A DNA stretch of 64,000 nucleotides. Source: Sesamum alatum (Eukaryota > Streptophyta > Magnoliopsida > Lamiales > Pedaliaceae). This document shows, piece after piece, positions 11,960 to 23,756 of this stretch. Position 1 is the stretch's first letter. Each line of letters starts with the position of its first letter. The position numbers were made by a program, and so were the translations under genes. Location of the stretch: positions 23,278,046-23,342,045 of the forward strand of contig JACGWO010000007.1 of the NCBI GenBank assembly GCA_034509735.1. Reading direction: 5' to 3'. A model generated the notes under the pieces. The model saw only the letters and a program-made list of their open reading frames with translations. It ran no database searches and was not told the DNA's origin.

Positions 11960-12415
11960 TGGGATTAAATGCATTTTTGGTCTCGTAAGTTAGGTCATTT
12001 GGCATTTTCGTCCTTTAAATTTTTAGGGTAGCATTTTAGTTTTATATCTTTCCAATTTTCGCGATTTTAGTCCTTTTGTTCGCCGAAGTTCACCTCCAAC
12101 GGCGAGAATGGTGAACTCCAACAAAAAAAGGATTGGAATCGCAAAAATTAAAAAGATATAGGACCAAATTCTACTCTAGCAAGTTAAAGGACAAAAATGC
12201 TAATGAAAATTGGTCAGTAGGAACAAAAACCCCAATTTTAAAATATCACGTGAGAGGCACATGCATTTTTCTGGCGAGAAGGGTGAATCTGGCGAAAAAG
12301 GACAAAATCATGAAAATTAAAAAGATATAGGACCAAATTATTACCCTAGAAAGTTAAAGGAAGAATGCCAAACGGCCTAAGTTACCGGACAAAAAATGCA
12401 TTTAAGCCTCTACCA
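11960..12415. mobile_element. MITE-like element with ~110 bp inverted repeats
   Basis: The left arm (AAATGCATTTTTGGTCTCG, then CATTTGGCATTTTCGTCC) matches the reverse complement of the right arm (AAATGCATTTTTTGTCCGG, then CGTTTGGCATTCTTCC) for about 110 bases. A third partial copy of the right-arm sequence (GATATAGGACCAAATT) occurs internally near 12156. The 65-codon open frame at 12133-12330 is just arm sequence. It is non-autonomous; its ends are within a few bases. Confidence 0.75.
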
Positions 12416-12540
12416 ATGGTAGTCTTGAGGCTCTGAAATCTTTTATCTGGCGGAGGTTTTGGGTTATCTACTTCTTTAATAGTTTTTAGTTTATTATCTT
12501 TATATATATGTTTTATTTATTATGAAATTATTATTAATAT

Positions 12541-13322
12541 TGATGTCCCCTCAAATATTTTTCTTAAAAGTCCAAGAACAATGAAGTGGGCCCCGGCTGA
12601 GCAACCCAACAGGTAAAACTCAACTGCCTCAAGGAACAAGGCCTTTTAGTCCATAGGGCTACATTATCTTTACTAATTTGGCAGACCCAAGAAGAAAGCT
12701 CATTTTAGAAAACACAGTCAGCATACAACAAGATTTCACATCACACAGGTAGCTGACACGTGGGGACACATCATAGTAAAAATATCTCCAACAAAATCCC
12801 AAAGGTCCGACTAGAATCCGCATTTTACTCAGCAAGTAACAAATTTTTTGCAAACATAGGTTGACCTGACAAGACTGAGTAAAATAGTCATATCTCAATA
12901 AATACTTGTCCAAATCATGAACAGTTTTTTCGAAAAGATAGTTGACTCTTGTAACTTTCTAACTGCGTATGTCACTCCGCAACTGACCCCTAAGTACAGC
13001 TCCACGATCGTCTATAAAATAGCCCTTTGTGTAGTAATTTTTCAAGTAACATTCTTCCACTTTGCAATTACACTCTCACTCACATTCTCTCTATCTTTCA
13101 GTTATTTCAAGCTCACTGTACGCGATTTATCACTTAACACTCGGACTTTACCATTACTCTCACTTAGATTCAATTTTTTAATTAATCTTATTCAGTAAAA
13201 AACATTATTGACTTAAGCATCAGAGTGTTAACCCCTCTTTGCAGGTTAGTTCCCCTTTTATCTTAGGATTTTTTTTAACATCTCTTGAATTTTGTAGTGC
13301 TGCTGGACCCCGGTACACATTA
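12541..13322 (+). repeat. 5' LTR of Tat element 1
   Basis: It starts TGATGTCCCCTCAAAT and matches 24367-25144 throughout. A TATA box (TCTATAAAAT, 13011-13020) marks the promoter. The right end has mutated from the expected CACCA to CATTA; the end point is set by alignment with the 3' LTR and by the primer-site sequence that follows. Confidence 0.85.
13011..13020 (+). promoter_or_regulatory. TATA box in the 5' LTR of Tat element 1
   Basis: TCTATAAAAT lies about 300 bases before the LTR end. The 3' LTR has the matching TCTATAAAAT near 24833. Confidence 0.6.
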
Positions 13323-13342
13323 TCGGTGCCGTCTATCAGAAC
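13323..13342 (+). other. Primer-binding-site-like sequence of Tat element 1
   Basis: TCGGTGCCGTCTATCAGAAC directly follows the LTR. It corresponds to the TTGGCGTCGTCTGTGGGAAC after the 5' LTR of Tat element 2, with several changes. Sequences of this type follow the 5' LTR in Tat elements. I do not assign the tRNA. Confidence 0.65.
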
Positions 13343-13359
13343 ACTTGAGCTACGTGGTA

Positions 13360-14830
13360 AATGGAAAGTTCAGACAATGGTGGCGATAACGGATTCTTTG
13401 AGGGAAATACCTCCCTCCCTACTGCAGCAGGTTCAACTATTCCACCTCAAGGGCAACCACTTGCAAGACTCCATGTCCTAGCTCCAGCCCTCGACCCGGC
13501 AGCCCTACCTGCTATCGCCAACCCACTTTTCTATGAGCAACTCCGCCAGTTTATTATGGAGACCATCAACTCCACTCTTTGAATATCCCGAACCAACGGA
13601 GTATGACAACCTTCCTAGTAGGCTAGAGCACCTAGCGAGCATGAAGCTGATCCACCAATATCCACTGCCCTGCAGCAGGATAAGCCCGTACCTGCTGACC
13701 CTGCCATCAAGGAGGCAACACCCCAGGAACCTCCTGAGTGCTGGCGCTCCCTCAAGAAGGAAGTGGTGGAACTCTGCCAAGAGGTAAGAAAGCGGCCTTG
13801 CCTACTAAGCGAGGCATTCCCTTCAATGCTAACATCATGACAGAAGAACTCCCTGCTCACTTCAGGGTGCCTTCACACCTACATACCTACCATGGCACTA
13901 CCAACCATACTAAGAACATGCGTAAGTTCAAAAATGTGGCCCTGCTAGACAGGTATATCGATGATATTAATGTCGTATTTTCCTTACTACACTAACCAAC
14001 TTTGCTCAACAATGGTTCGACCAGCTTCCAGCTAAATCAGTAAAATCTTTTCTAGAATTTAATTCCCTTTTCCTATACCAGTTTGCTAGAAGCAAGACGT
14101 ACTGAAATTGGCTATCAGCCTTTTCAAAGTCAAGCAGGAGGAAAATGAGACTTAAGAGCATATGCCCAATGCTTTAACAATGCTATCCTAGAAGTCCCTA
14201 CTGCTCATAGGGAGGTGCTGATCAGCGGTCTTACTCAAGGACTCTGAGTAGGACCTCTCTTTGAATCCGTGGCGAAGAAACCAAGAGCCAACTTTCATGA
14301 AGCACTAGCTCGAGCAGAGAAGTACATGAATCTTGAAGATGCCCGAATGATGAAGAAGGAGGACAACAGGGACAGAAGGAGGGATGTTGACATTTCCTCC
14401 TCCCGTAGGAGCAAGGCAGAACCTAGAGGTCGGTTCGATCCCCTCGACCAAAAGAATTAGCAGTACACCCCGATTATCACCAGCCCAGCATGGATGCTTA
14501 TGGCCATGACCGACATTCAAACTTGTAGTAGCCTAAGGGCTCTAAGGAAGGCCTCCAGCTTCCTAACTCTAAATATTTCTGCAGACACCATAAGGAATAC
14601 GTACATGATATCAACAGGTGTCACCACCTGAGATAGGAGATAGAACGGCTCATCCAAGCCTTCTACCTAAAGGACTATGTCGACAAGGATTGGCGACGTG
14701 AGCAGAGGGAGGAACGTTCCCGCCATTGTGATTCCCATAGGAGTGAGGAGCAGGTTGTTGACCCCTCCAGGAGGGAGCACAGAAAGGAAAAGTTTCCAGT
14801 TGAAGAGTAGAACTCGCAGAACATCCTTAC
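13360..14830 (+). pseudogene. gag of Tat element 1 (broken)
   Basis: The region keeps pieces of a plant Tat gag in several frames: a proline-rich start (13361-13582), a piece with an IPFNANIMTEELPAHFRVP block at about 13817-13870, a piece at 14269-14460 ending in a basic Arg-rich stretch, and a Cys-His cluster (C-R-H-H-K ... D-I-N-R-C-H-H-L) at about 14577-14632. That cluster matches the C-x-F-H-K ... H-x(4)-C-x-H-L type knuckle of gag in element 2. In the family gag forms the particle core and binds RNA. At least three frame changes and several stops separate the pieces, so no complete protein can be made. Confidence 0.75.
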
Positions 14831-14837
14831 TAAAGCG

Positions 14838-15410
14838 ATGATCCACATGATTCAGGAAGACCTACTGATGGGGACTCCAAAAGAGCTAGACGAGCCCATG
14901 CCTGCGCTGCCAGGCTCATGCAGCTTGACCACAGGGGATCCTATGATCCACTTTGGACCTGCTAACATACAGGGAGCTCATTTATCGCATAATGATGCAC
15001 TTGTTATTTCTATTACATTAGCCAATTACACTGTTCAACGTATCTTTGTGGATTCTGATAGTTCTGCAGATATCCTATTCTATGAGGTCTACCAACAGAT
15101 GGAGCTTGGTGATATCCCGCAGGAGCTGGTAGACACATCATTGTATCGCTTTGCAAGGGAATTTGTAAACCCCCTAGGACAAATCTTGCTCCCCTTGTTT
15201 TCAGGAGCGGAGCCCAACAGGAAAACCAAGATGATCCACTTCTTCATAGTGGACATGCCATCAGCATTCAACGTTATCTTAGGGCGGCTAAACGCCTTTC
15301 AAGTTGTTGTCTCCACCTACCACACAAAGCTGAAATTCCCTATTGGAGCAGGAGTATGGGAAGAAACAGGCAACCAGTACGCATCACGGAAGTGCAACGT
15401 TGATCCATGA
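14838..15410 (+). pseudogene. Retroviral-type aspartic protease of Tat element 1
   Basis: A 190-codon open stretch holds the protease domain that processes gag-pol. The order is HNDALVIS, then the active-site strand FVDSDSSADILF, then a flap/psi-loop part ending AFNVILGR, followed by KLKFPIG. The same order is found in element 2. The canonical active site is D-T/S-G; here the glycine is Asp (D-S-D), which should abolish activity. This is the longest open part left in the element. It is flanked by broken gag upstream and by several stops before RT, so it is a relic although open. Confidence 0.8.
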
Positions 15411-15559
15411 AAGGGGGCAGTAGGAAGGATACGGAGATAGACCTTCCCTAGCCTAACATGGAAAATTGTAAGAGACTTATGCAGTAGGACGAGCAAGGAA
15501 ACGAAGTTCGTGCTCGAGTTCAGCCCATTGAGGAGCTGTTGAGCATCTAGCTGATACTA

Positions 15560-16880
15560 GGAGAGCCAAAGAAAACCACCAAGATCGGCTCCCAGCTAAG
15601 CCCTGACTTAGCAGTGCGACTAACCACTTTCTTGCAGGAAAATGTGGATGTCTTTGCATGGTCAGCCCGCGATCTAATAGGTATTAACCCTAGCATTATG
15701 GTGCACAACCTGAACCTAAATGTAGCCTTTCGTTATATGAAGTAAAAGAAAAAACATTTTGGTCCTGGAAAGGACAAGGTCATCTAGGAGGAGGTAAGCA
15801 AGCTCCATGGTGCAAGGCACATTATGGAAATCCAATTCCCTGGGTGGTTATCTAATGTGGTACTTGTCCCTAAGCCAGGTAGCAAATGGCACATGTGCGT
15901 AGATTTCAGGGATGTGAGTAAAGCTTGCCCCCAAGAATTTCTATCCCTTACCTCATATAGACCAGCTGGTGGATTTTGCCTCTGGTCATGAACTATTAAG
16001 TCTAATGGATGCCTCGTACGGTTACCATCAGATTATGCTCAACCTCGATGAACAAAAGCGAGTAAGCTTCATCATGTAAGGAGGGACCCATTGCTATATT
16101 ATCATGCCAATCGGGCTTAAAAATGCAGGTGCTAGCTATCAGCGAGTAAGCTTCACACCATGTGAGGAGGGACCCATTGCTAAATATGAAGGTTTACATA
16201 GACGACATGCTAGTGAAGATCCAGCAAGCCAACACATTACAGACCTTGCTGAAATATTAAATATACTAAGAAAGTACCACATGAAGTTGAGCACCCAAGT
16301 GCACATTCGGAGTCCGAAGCGGACATTTCCTTGACTAAATGGTGACAGATAAAGGCATTAAGGTCAACCTAAATAAGATCCGAGCAATCCAAGAGGTGAA
16401 ACCTCCTCCTAACCTCAATGAAGTCCAAAAGCTAGCTGGCCTCATAGCTGCTCTCAGTAGGTTCATATCCCGCTTAGCCGAGTGTAACCTTTTCTTCTTT
16501 AAAGCTTTAAGGGAGGCCAAGCATTTCACATGGGACGAAGCATGCCAACAAGCTTTCTAGGACCTAAAAGCATACCTAGCCGAGCTACCTCTGCTCACTA
16601 AGCCCTCACCAGGTGAACCATTATACAGGGCATCTCCGTGAGCTCCATGCTCATGAAAAATGACGATGCAACTCAGAAACCAATATACTACGACAACAAG
16701 GTATTGCATGGTGTTGAGAAGCGTTACCTTGAGGTAGAAAAAGTAGCATTTACCTTGGTGACAACTGCTAGAAAATTACGCCATTACTTTTTATCATATT
16801 ATATTATTATTATATGCACTAACATTCCCTTACACACCACACTGGGGAAAGTTGAGACCTCAGGTAGGATGATTAAATAG
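15560..16880 (+). pseudogene. Reverse transcriptase and RNase H of Tat element 1
   Basis: RT landmarks survive in order: VVLVPKP at about 15857, CVDFRD at about 15896, MDASYGYHQI at about 16007, MPIGLKNAGASYQ at 16104, the catalytic Y-I-D-D at 16195-16206, then the connection (KIRAIQEVKPP) and RNase H (KPIYYDNKVLHGVEKRYLEVEK at about 16678). In-frame stops lie at 15743, 15785, 16077, 16558 and 16878. After GASYQ the expected sequence is replaced by a second copy of 16058-16099 (see findings). The enzyme would copy element RNA into DNA and remove the RNA strand; this copy cannot be translated through. Confidence 0.85.
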
Positions 16881-16939
16881 GTTGGTGAGATCAACGAGTA
16901 CGACACCTCCTACCAGCCCAAAACAGCCATCAAGGCCCA

Positions 16940-17270
16940 AGCACTAGCTGAGTTCATGACTAAAACCACGCCGGCTAAAGAGGAAGAAGGAAAATGGCTC
17001 TTCCACCTAGATGGCTCTTCCACCTTTGCGGGCAATGGAGCAGGTATCGTGTTGACTAGCCCAAGAGGAGATGAGCTAGAATTTACAATGAAATTTGACT
17101 TCAAGACCTCAAACAATGAAGCCGAGTATGAGGCCCTCGTAGCAAGTATCAAGATGGCACTCGATGCAGGAGCAAGGAACTTGACTGCCTACTCTGATTC
17201 CCAGCTGGTAACTAACCAGGTGGAACGCACATACGGCGTTAAGGAGGACCGAATGAAGAAGTACCTCCTG
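16940..17270 (+). pseudogene. Additional archaeal-type RNase H of Tat element 1, 5' part
   Basis: The open stretch 16956-17285 has the order FHLDGSS, GAGIVLTSP, NNEAEYEAL and YSDSQLVTNQV, the signature of the second RNase H found after the ordinary one in Tat-lineage elements. The acidic residues D (in LDGSS), E (in NEAEYEA) and D (in SDSQL) are present. The frame runs to KYLL and is cut there by solo LTR copy 2. It resumes in the same frame with EINELKIKLQSF at 19248, so the break is purely the insertion. Confidence 0.85.
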
Positions 17271-19242
17271 TGTGAGAATAGGTGACCGTGAAGCCAATCT
17301 GATTGGGCTAATGTAACCTATGTCTGAACAATTTCAGAGTTTTAATAAATTGTAATGAATAAGAAAGTAATATTCATTTGGCTTATACTTTGTCTGTGTT
17401 CACTTTACTATTTTATTATAACTGTTCACTGCACAAGCAAAGCCCGCAGACTAAAATCATATTCCGGGATATTGGAACTACGCATTGGATGGTAGGTTCA
17501 TGAAATCAGTTTCTCCGGATCGATCTGAAATACTCCAAGTCAAGGAATCTCGAGATAGGGCATCGAGAATCCATTTAATACTTGCACTAAGCATCTGCAG
17601 TCGCATTTCATCGACAAGTGACAAGGCTCGTCCATGCAGTGTTAGTGGGTCAGCCAGCTAGGTGGCTGTTGATTGAGGTGACTCGTGGGAACCGTCATAT
17701 GGAAGACCTTGAGTAGGGTCAGTCAGGTATGACTTGTATTCCCGTTCCAACAGTACAAGCTGATCCTTGGACTTGAGGGATTACTGAGTTCACCTGCACA
17801 CCGTGCCTGTATCTTAGGTATGGCGAGAGGCTACCAAGTCGTCGTCACTCGATAGCCATAAGCCCTATCTAGTACAGTTAAGATGTGTAGTATGACAGTA
17901 GATCCCGAGAGAGGATCCCTCTCCTGTCAAAAGGCTGATGATGATATCTAACTTTACTCTGAGACTCGTCCCTGATAAATCTGTGACCACAGTAACTGAA
18001 CAAAAGGGTAGGACCCCTGTGACGTTTAGTGTGGACGAGGCAACGATTAGGTCCAAAATGGGTACCTACATTTTCATGCCCTAAACTCTAAGTAGTAAGA
18101 TTGAAGATGGAAGGATAGACGTACTAAAGAGCCTAAATGTTTACACTATAAACATTCACCTAGTCTCTAGTGTAGTGGACCGTTGCTAGACGACCACCCA
18201 TGGTAACAGACGAATTCTTGTCATAGGATGGTTGAGGGTGAACCTAAAGAGTTACACACAATCCGCACGCATCAAAGGTATTTAATTTGAAATTAAATTT
18301 AGGGAGGATTGAACGATTTAAATTGGATTTAATCGGTTCTCTTTTTATTGGGATGTTGATTCCTTCAACTAGATTAAGAGGAATTAACTAAATAAATAAA
18401 TTGCATTTATTGGAATAAATTATGTGAGCTTAAAATAAATATTATTATTTATTTTATTTATTTAAAAGCCCTTGGATTATTTAAATGGAATGTAAATATT
18501 CTATAAAATAAATGGATGGTTGAGACTAAGAGGAGAGATGAATGGCTAGGGTTGGTTTGACCAATCTAAGCCTAGTTTGACTAGGACTTTGACTAGGTCA
18601 AAATCCTAGTCAAATTAAGCTTCTAAAGTTGGAGTTTGAAGAGGAATATGATTCCTCCTCTATATATACTCCTAGGTTTACACTTTAGAAAGATGATGAA
18701 ATTCAAGAAACACACACACAAACACCACCTGTCCTCTCCCTCTTTGCTCGTCCACTCCCCTTTCCCAAGAAATAGTTTCTTGATTCTTTGTTTCATACAT
18801 TGAATTTAAGGAGGATTGATCACGTTAATTCATAACGTTTGGTCGATCCATCCTCTCTAAATACATACACTTGGTTTTTTGATAGCACGAGGATCAGGAT
18901 ATGTGGGCGGATTGCGTGTATGATTTAGAGGGTCTCAAATTCGAGATCTTGGTGCAAAACGGGGAACAACGCGAGTAGCGGTGTGAAGATAAAACTACAA
19001 CCGGGTAGGTTATTTCATTTTGGTGTTCTTTCGATTTCTACACCCTATGGCCTCCATGATTTGCATGTTTAATCTAGTCATGAGATACACCGAATGTCCC
19101 GGAGGTTCAAGGGAACACCCCTTGAACGTGTTGTTTTAATTCATGTATAAGCATGCTTTAAATTTTTGTAATTTTATTTTATATCGCGCTTCCGCATTCG
19201 CGCTCCTCCTGAGACGATCCACATGCTTACCATAGGCTTTCA
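17271..19242 (+). mobile_element. Solo LTR, family S, copy 2, inside Tat element 1
   Basis: It starts TGTGAGAATAGGTGACC, ends GGCTTTCA and is flanked by TCCTG duplicates (17266-17270, 19243-19247). It shares blocks with the other copies: ACTTGCACTAAGCATC near 17580, CATATGGAAGACCTTG near 17696, CTAGTGTAGTGGACC near 18170, and a GAACACCCCTTGAACGTG block near 19112 that is nearly identical in copy 3. A TATA-like CTATATATAC is at about 18659. Open frames inside are short and unrelated to known proteins. Confidence 0.85.
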
Positions 19243-19247
19243 TCCTG

Positions 19248-20548
19248 GAAATAAACGAGCTTAAGATCAAGCTGCAAAGCTTCCAACTCCATCAAATTCC
19301 CTGTGCTAAGACACTAAGGTGGATTACCTTGCCCGGCTGGCTAGCTCTCTAGCCGACTGTAGTACTCGTACTATCACTGTAAGGACACTCGCTAAAATCT
19401 CTCATGATACTGATGTGGATATCTTGCAGATCAACACAAACTGGAGGAAATCCCTCCTTGACTACCTACAGGAAGGTACTCTTCTTGTTGATGTAAATAA
19501 AGCAGCCCATTTGAGGTGCAGGGCAACCAAATTTACTCTTCTAGGAGGAATCCTCTACAAACGCAGCTTTTCCCAGTCCTACCTCCCGTGCTTATCAGCA
19601 TAGGAGGACAAATACGTGCTACAAAAGATACATGAAGGATCCTGCAGATCCCAAACAGGTGGCATGGCCCTTGCAAGGAAGATTTTAAGAGCTGGATATT
19701 TCTAGCCTACTCTCAAGAAAGATGTAGTGGACTGGTAAGAAAATGCAAGCAATGTCAAAAACACGCCCTACTCATCCATGTACCAGCTAATCTATTCAAG
19801 GCCCTTTCAGCACCTTGCCCATTTTTTCAGTGGGGAATGGATATAGTAGGTCATTTCCCAACTGCATGAGGACAACACAAATTGCTGCTAGTAGTACTGG
19901 ACTACAGCAAGTAGGTAGAAACAGAATCCTTGCTAAGATCACAGAAAATGAAGTGCTCAAATTCCTGTGGGAAAATATCTTATGCAAGTATGGATTACCT
20001 CGTTTACTTATATCTGACAATGGTCACCACTTTCAGGGTTGGAAAATCAAAGACTAGTGTGCCAACCTAGGCATCCAGCAACGCTTTACCGCAATAGCCT
20101 ACACCCAAGCTAATAGGTAGGTAGAGGTCCCAAATCGCATTTTGGTGCAAGGTATCAAGACCAAACTGGAACATGCAAGAGGACATGTAAGAGGGCAGTG
20201 GATTAGACGCCCTGCCTAGCGTGTTGTGGTCCTACCGGACCACCCCTAGATCAACCACATGAGAAACTCCTTTCAACTTAGTATACTGCTTAGAGACCGT
20301 GATCTCTGTTGAAGCAAGTCTGGAAACCTTTAGAATCCAACACTACGAGTGGGAACAAAGGTGAAGAGAAAAGAATTCCAGGTAGTAGACCTCGTGCTGA
20401 GGCGAGCAAGTGCCTTTAAACCAATAGGAAAACTGGCCCCAACTGGGAGTGTCCTTACAAAATAAGCCTGATTATTAAGTTTTGAGCATACGAGATGGAA
20501 GATATGCATGGCAGAAAGCTCTCCGACCATGGAATGCCTAATAGGTTA
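19248..20548 (+). pseudogene. End of the second RNase H and integrase of Tat element 1
   Basis: After the insertion the RNase H frame continues (KLQSFQLHQIP), then ADYLARLASSLA-type linker sequence (19319 on). The integrase has a decayed zinc-binding part (KIHEGSCRS at about 19624, with H and C positions partly lost) and a core with a WGMDIVG-like segment near 19835 and SDNGHHFQG near 20014. Stops and frame changes are frequent. The distal part near 20440-20548 resembles the usual end of pol (a YEMEDMHGRKL block in place of a YELE..GKPL type). The function was insertion of element DNA into chromosomes; it is now lost. Confidence 0.75.
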
Positions 20549-20569
20549 ATAACCTTACTGACTTCTAGC

Positions 20570-20730
20570 CCTCATAAGCCGCCTTACTGGCGCATGGAGT
20601 TCATAAAGTCGCCTTGTTGGCTCAGGCACATAATAAAACGCCCTTGCTGGCGCACGCATCTCAAAAGCTGCCTTGTTTGTGCACGAATCTAATAATCCGC
20701 CTTCTTGGCGCACTCCTACTGGCTTCGAGC
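20570..20730. repeat. Five-unit ~30 bp tandem array after pol of Tat element 1
   Basis: Units begin at about 20581, 20611, 20641, 20670 and 20699, each a GCCTTGYTGGCGCA-type core followed by a variable CAT/AAT spacer. The array lies in the long region between pol and the 3' LTR, where Tat elements often carry tandem repeats. The open frame across it ends at 20692 and has no function I recognise. Confidence 0.85.
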
Positions 20731-21660
20731 CCTAATAAGCAACCCTTAAAAGGGCGCACCCTTGCTCACTTTACAGGCTGAGAGCCTTAGGAAATTGCGT
20801 TCAGCAGGCATACTTACCTAGCTATGATAGCTCATACACAATGTCATGCATATGCTTAATTACTACTGGGATTATCCTTATACTTGTTATTCTGAGCGCT
20901 TGCTTACTTCCTACTGCAACAGGTTATGCTTTGCCCCTGCTGAATAAAGATATCTTACTCTCAGGAAGAGGTCTCAAGGCAAGATTAGTGCAAGGACAAC
21001 TTGCCCTGCTGGTGACAGGAGGATGTCGACCAACCTGCTCAATCGGTAGAGAAATGCATTCAAAGCAAAGTATCATACATAGAAAGCCTTTAACAAGCAG
21101 ATGGAGACTGCAGTCCTGCTTCACAAGGTGTATCCTTAATTGGACTAAACTCAATAACAGGTTGTAGCACTGGGATACACGCTCAGGTGGTTCCAACTAG
21201 CTTATTTGCTAAGCACATTCTATGCAGAGATTTACTTCCTATTGCTACAAAAGCTTACTTTGCAGGCAAAACTTGCTTATTATTTTAGCAGATCAAAGGT
21301 GCACATATACTTATCGTGAGGCTTAAAAGTCTATCTCTTCCTTATATCACTAACTACCTGCAGGAAAATCTACCTTGGTGCTGAGGGAAACCAAGAATAT
21401 CAAAACTGGGGCATTCCCACTAATTTATTATGCTAAACTACAGGAAAAAGCACAGCAGCAAACATACTCATCCAAAAAGCACAACAAACATTTTTCATGA
21501 AATGCACCATTCACATAGAAAATGAGGAGAAAATAGAATCCAAGGCATCAATGTGCCATCACCCAACAAAAATATTCAAGCCCACACTCAGGCACTTTCC
21601 AACCTCACGTAGGATGTACTAAATATCCAGTAGAAAATCAAAAATTGTTCTTCTTGCATA
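20731..21660. other. Non-coding 3' region of Tat element 1
   Basis: This lies between the tandem array and the antisense coding region. A 108-codon frame at 20841-21167 has no recognised domain and is best read as chance. A conserved-looking CTGCAGGAAAATC patch lies near 21357. Nothing else is supportable. Confidence 0.5.
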
Positions 21661-21674
21661 AAAGAGGGGCATGT

Positions 21675-23756
21675 TCATTTACCACCGGGGGAAGACGCAT
21701 TTCCTTCACCAGTTGCAGCAGGAGGCTCAGTCCGCAGAGGGGTTGCTTCCTTCACCACCTGACCTGTGAGGTCCAATAGCATGGGATCCTCCTTAGTCGG
21801 AAGAAATTCAGGCACAACAACAGGACCATCATCATCAGGGTCAGGGGTAGTGACCAAACCCGCTTTCTCATCCAGGAATGAGGCATGAACATGGACAAGA
21901 GAGTAGCCTGCGGCTGCAAATTACTGTACACCTGAAACCGTGATAGTGGTACTTCAGGGCATGATCGATCAGGAAGCTATGCAACTCTGGGGACTTTGTA
22001 TATCCAACTAGGCGGTTTTTTCAGAAGCCCTCAACCATGTCCCTTCCTTCCTCTGTCCTCTGGATAAGTATAGATCACCTCCTTCCTCACCTGCTTCGTT
22101 TGCAGCACAGCCTGTTCCAGGCGGACATGCAAGCTGGTCAGCTCCTCCCTCAGATGGCAAATGCTGGTAGTATCTTCCATATCGAGTTGGTCTCTCTGAT
22201 TTACTACCTCTCTTTGCCGGCGGTTGGCCTCCTTCAGCTCCTCTACCCTCTTAAGAGAGTTCTCAAACAAGCGGCCTCCCAGCTCAAACCAACTAAACAA
22301 GCTGCCTCCCAACACGAATGCCTACGCACCAAACCAATCACTCAGGTCATAGTTATTACTTCCAGTGTTATATTTATCTAACTACTTTGTGCAGGCACTT
22401 ACCTTGCTAAGGTGAGTACCAAACAAACCAAGGGTTTGGGCTCTCGGCAGACTGTCCAGGTAAGTCCTATCCGTGGGTGGCCTAACCCCCTTCAAAAACT
22501 TAGCAGCACGACCACCCTCACCCTCCTCCAGCAATAAAGAGAGATCATCCTATAGAGACCAGTCAAGGAGGAACTTCTTCTTAGTTGCCCTCTCTTCAAC
22601 AGGGCGAGGAGCAGGAGGCGCAAGGGAGGTAGACTGCCCCTTAGCCTTTTTGTAGGTGTAGTGATAGAGTCAGCAAGAGGCTTGCCCTTTAGCTCCCTAG
22701 TGGAAGCAGAACTGGCAGGTGTGGAAGGAGGACTCTTCAGCAAGGTGCGCCTGGCAGAGGAGCTGACACCAGGAATCTGGTCCGCCTATCCTACAACAGC
22801 TACTGGACATTTTTCCTGCATCCAACTAGTAAATAGTACACACATAAGCACATCCTCTAATAGTTCCCTTGCAGCAGGGAAGCAATAAATAGAAATCGAC
22901 AAAAGAGTATACCAGCATTCAGATCCATGTCCGCCTCTTTAGGGCTCAACCCAAACTAGTGGAGGATAGTAGCATGTACTAGCTTGCGAGGATCAAAAAG
23001 AAAAATATTTAGATGTTCTAGCAAGGCCTGGAAAGCAGCAGATCAGTTTTCGAGCAGAATATTTTAGCTGTTCAGGAGGATTTACAGTCCACAGCTGAGG
23101 AAACCTCCAAGGTGTGGGGAAGAAATAAAGAAATAGTGGTGTTTCCACTCCTTCATAAAGGTGGGAAGGAACAGAGCTTTCCTCGAGAAATGAAGTAGAA
23201 CAAACCAAGCCTTACCCGTTTAAACATAAAGAAGGAATGGAACTGGGCAGCAAAAGAGGTCTTCCCAAGATTTCTCACCAAAATGTAAACGCTAGAAAGC
23301 AGACTAAACAACTTTGGGACTAGCTGGTTTAAAGGTACGTTAAACAGTGTGGCCACATCACAAAAGAAAGCAGGTAAAGAAAAATGTAAACCAGTGTCTA
23401 GTTGGACTATCTAAAAGCACAAAAATCGAGTAGGAGGGAAATTAAGGCGAGTATCCCAAGTAGGGACCTGGATCACATAATCACCAGGTATCCTATACTT
23501 CTCCTGATGATCACCGCCTCATCCTTAGAAAACCTAGACCTATAAATCCTAAATGATTCAGCCCAGACGCGAGCAGGTGGTCCTTCACTTGTTCCGCTCC
23601 CTCTCCTCCTTGTTATTTCTTTCCTCTTCGCTCTCATCCCCATGGTGGGAGGAAGAGTCTTAGGCAGCAGGGATTTTTGCCCTCATCTCCAGAAACCCCT
23701 ACTAAATCTATCATCACCTCCTCGATGGCTTTCTCATCCATGCTACTAGTCGACAT
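21675..23756 (-). pseudogene. Antisense coding region of Tat element 1 (putative gypsy-type transposon protein)
   Basis: Read on the minus strand, an ATG at 23756 starts MSTSSMDEKAIEEVM. It is followed at 23356-22993 by pieces such as VPLNQLVPKLFSLL, FKRVRLGLFYFISR and TPWRFPQLW. Next come a Ser/Pro/Lys-rich linker (22743-22492), a coiled-coil segment (VEELKEANRRQREVV and onward, 22315-22031) and an acidic tail (PDPDDDGPVV, 21857). This layout fits the plant family annotated as putative gypsy-type transposon (PF04195): a globular N-terminal half and a coiled-coil end. The coding is opposite to gag-pol. It is broken by frame changes and stops; some gaps may be introns. A related coiled-coil end occurs in element 2 at 63814-63341. 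Confidence 0.65.

Noticed and set aside
20841..21167. 108-codon plus-strand frame after the integrase
   Set aside because: It has no domain, lies in the non-coding 3' region, and the equivalent region of Tat element 2 shows nothing alike.
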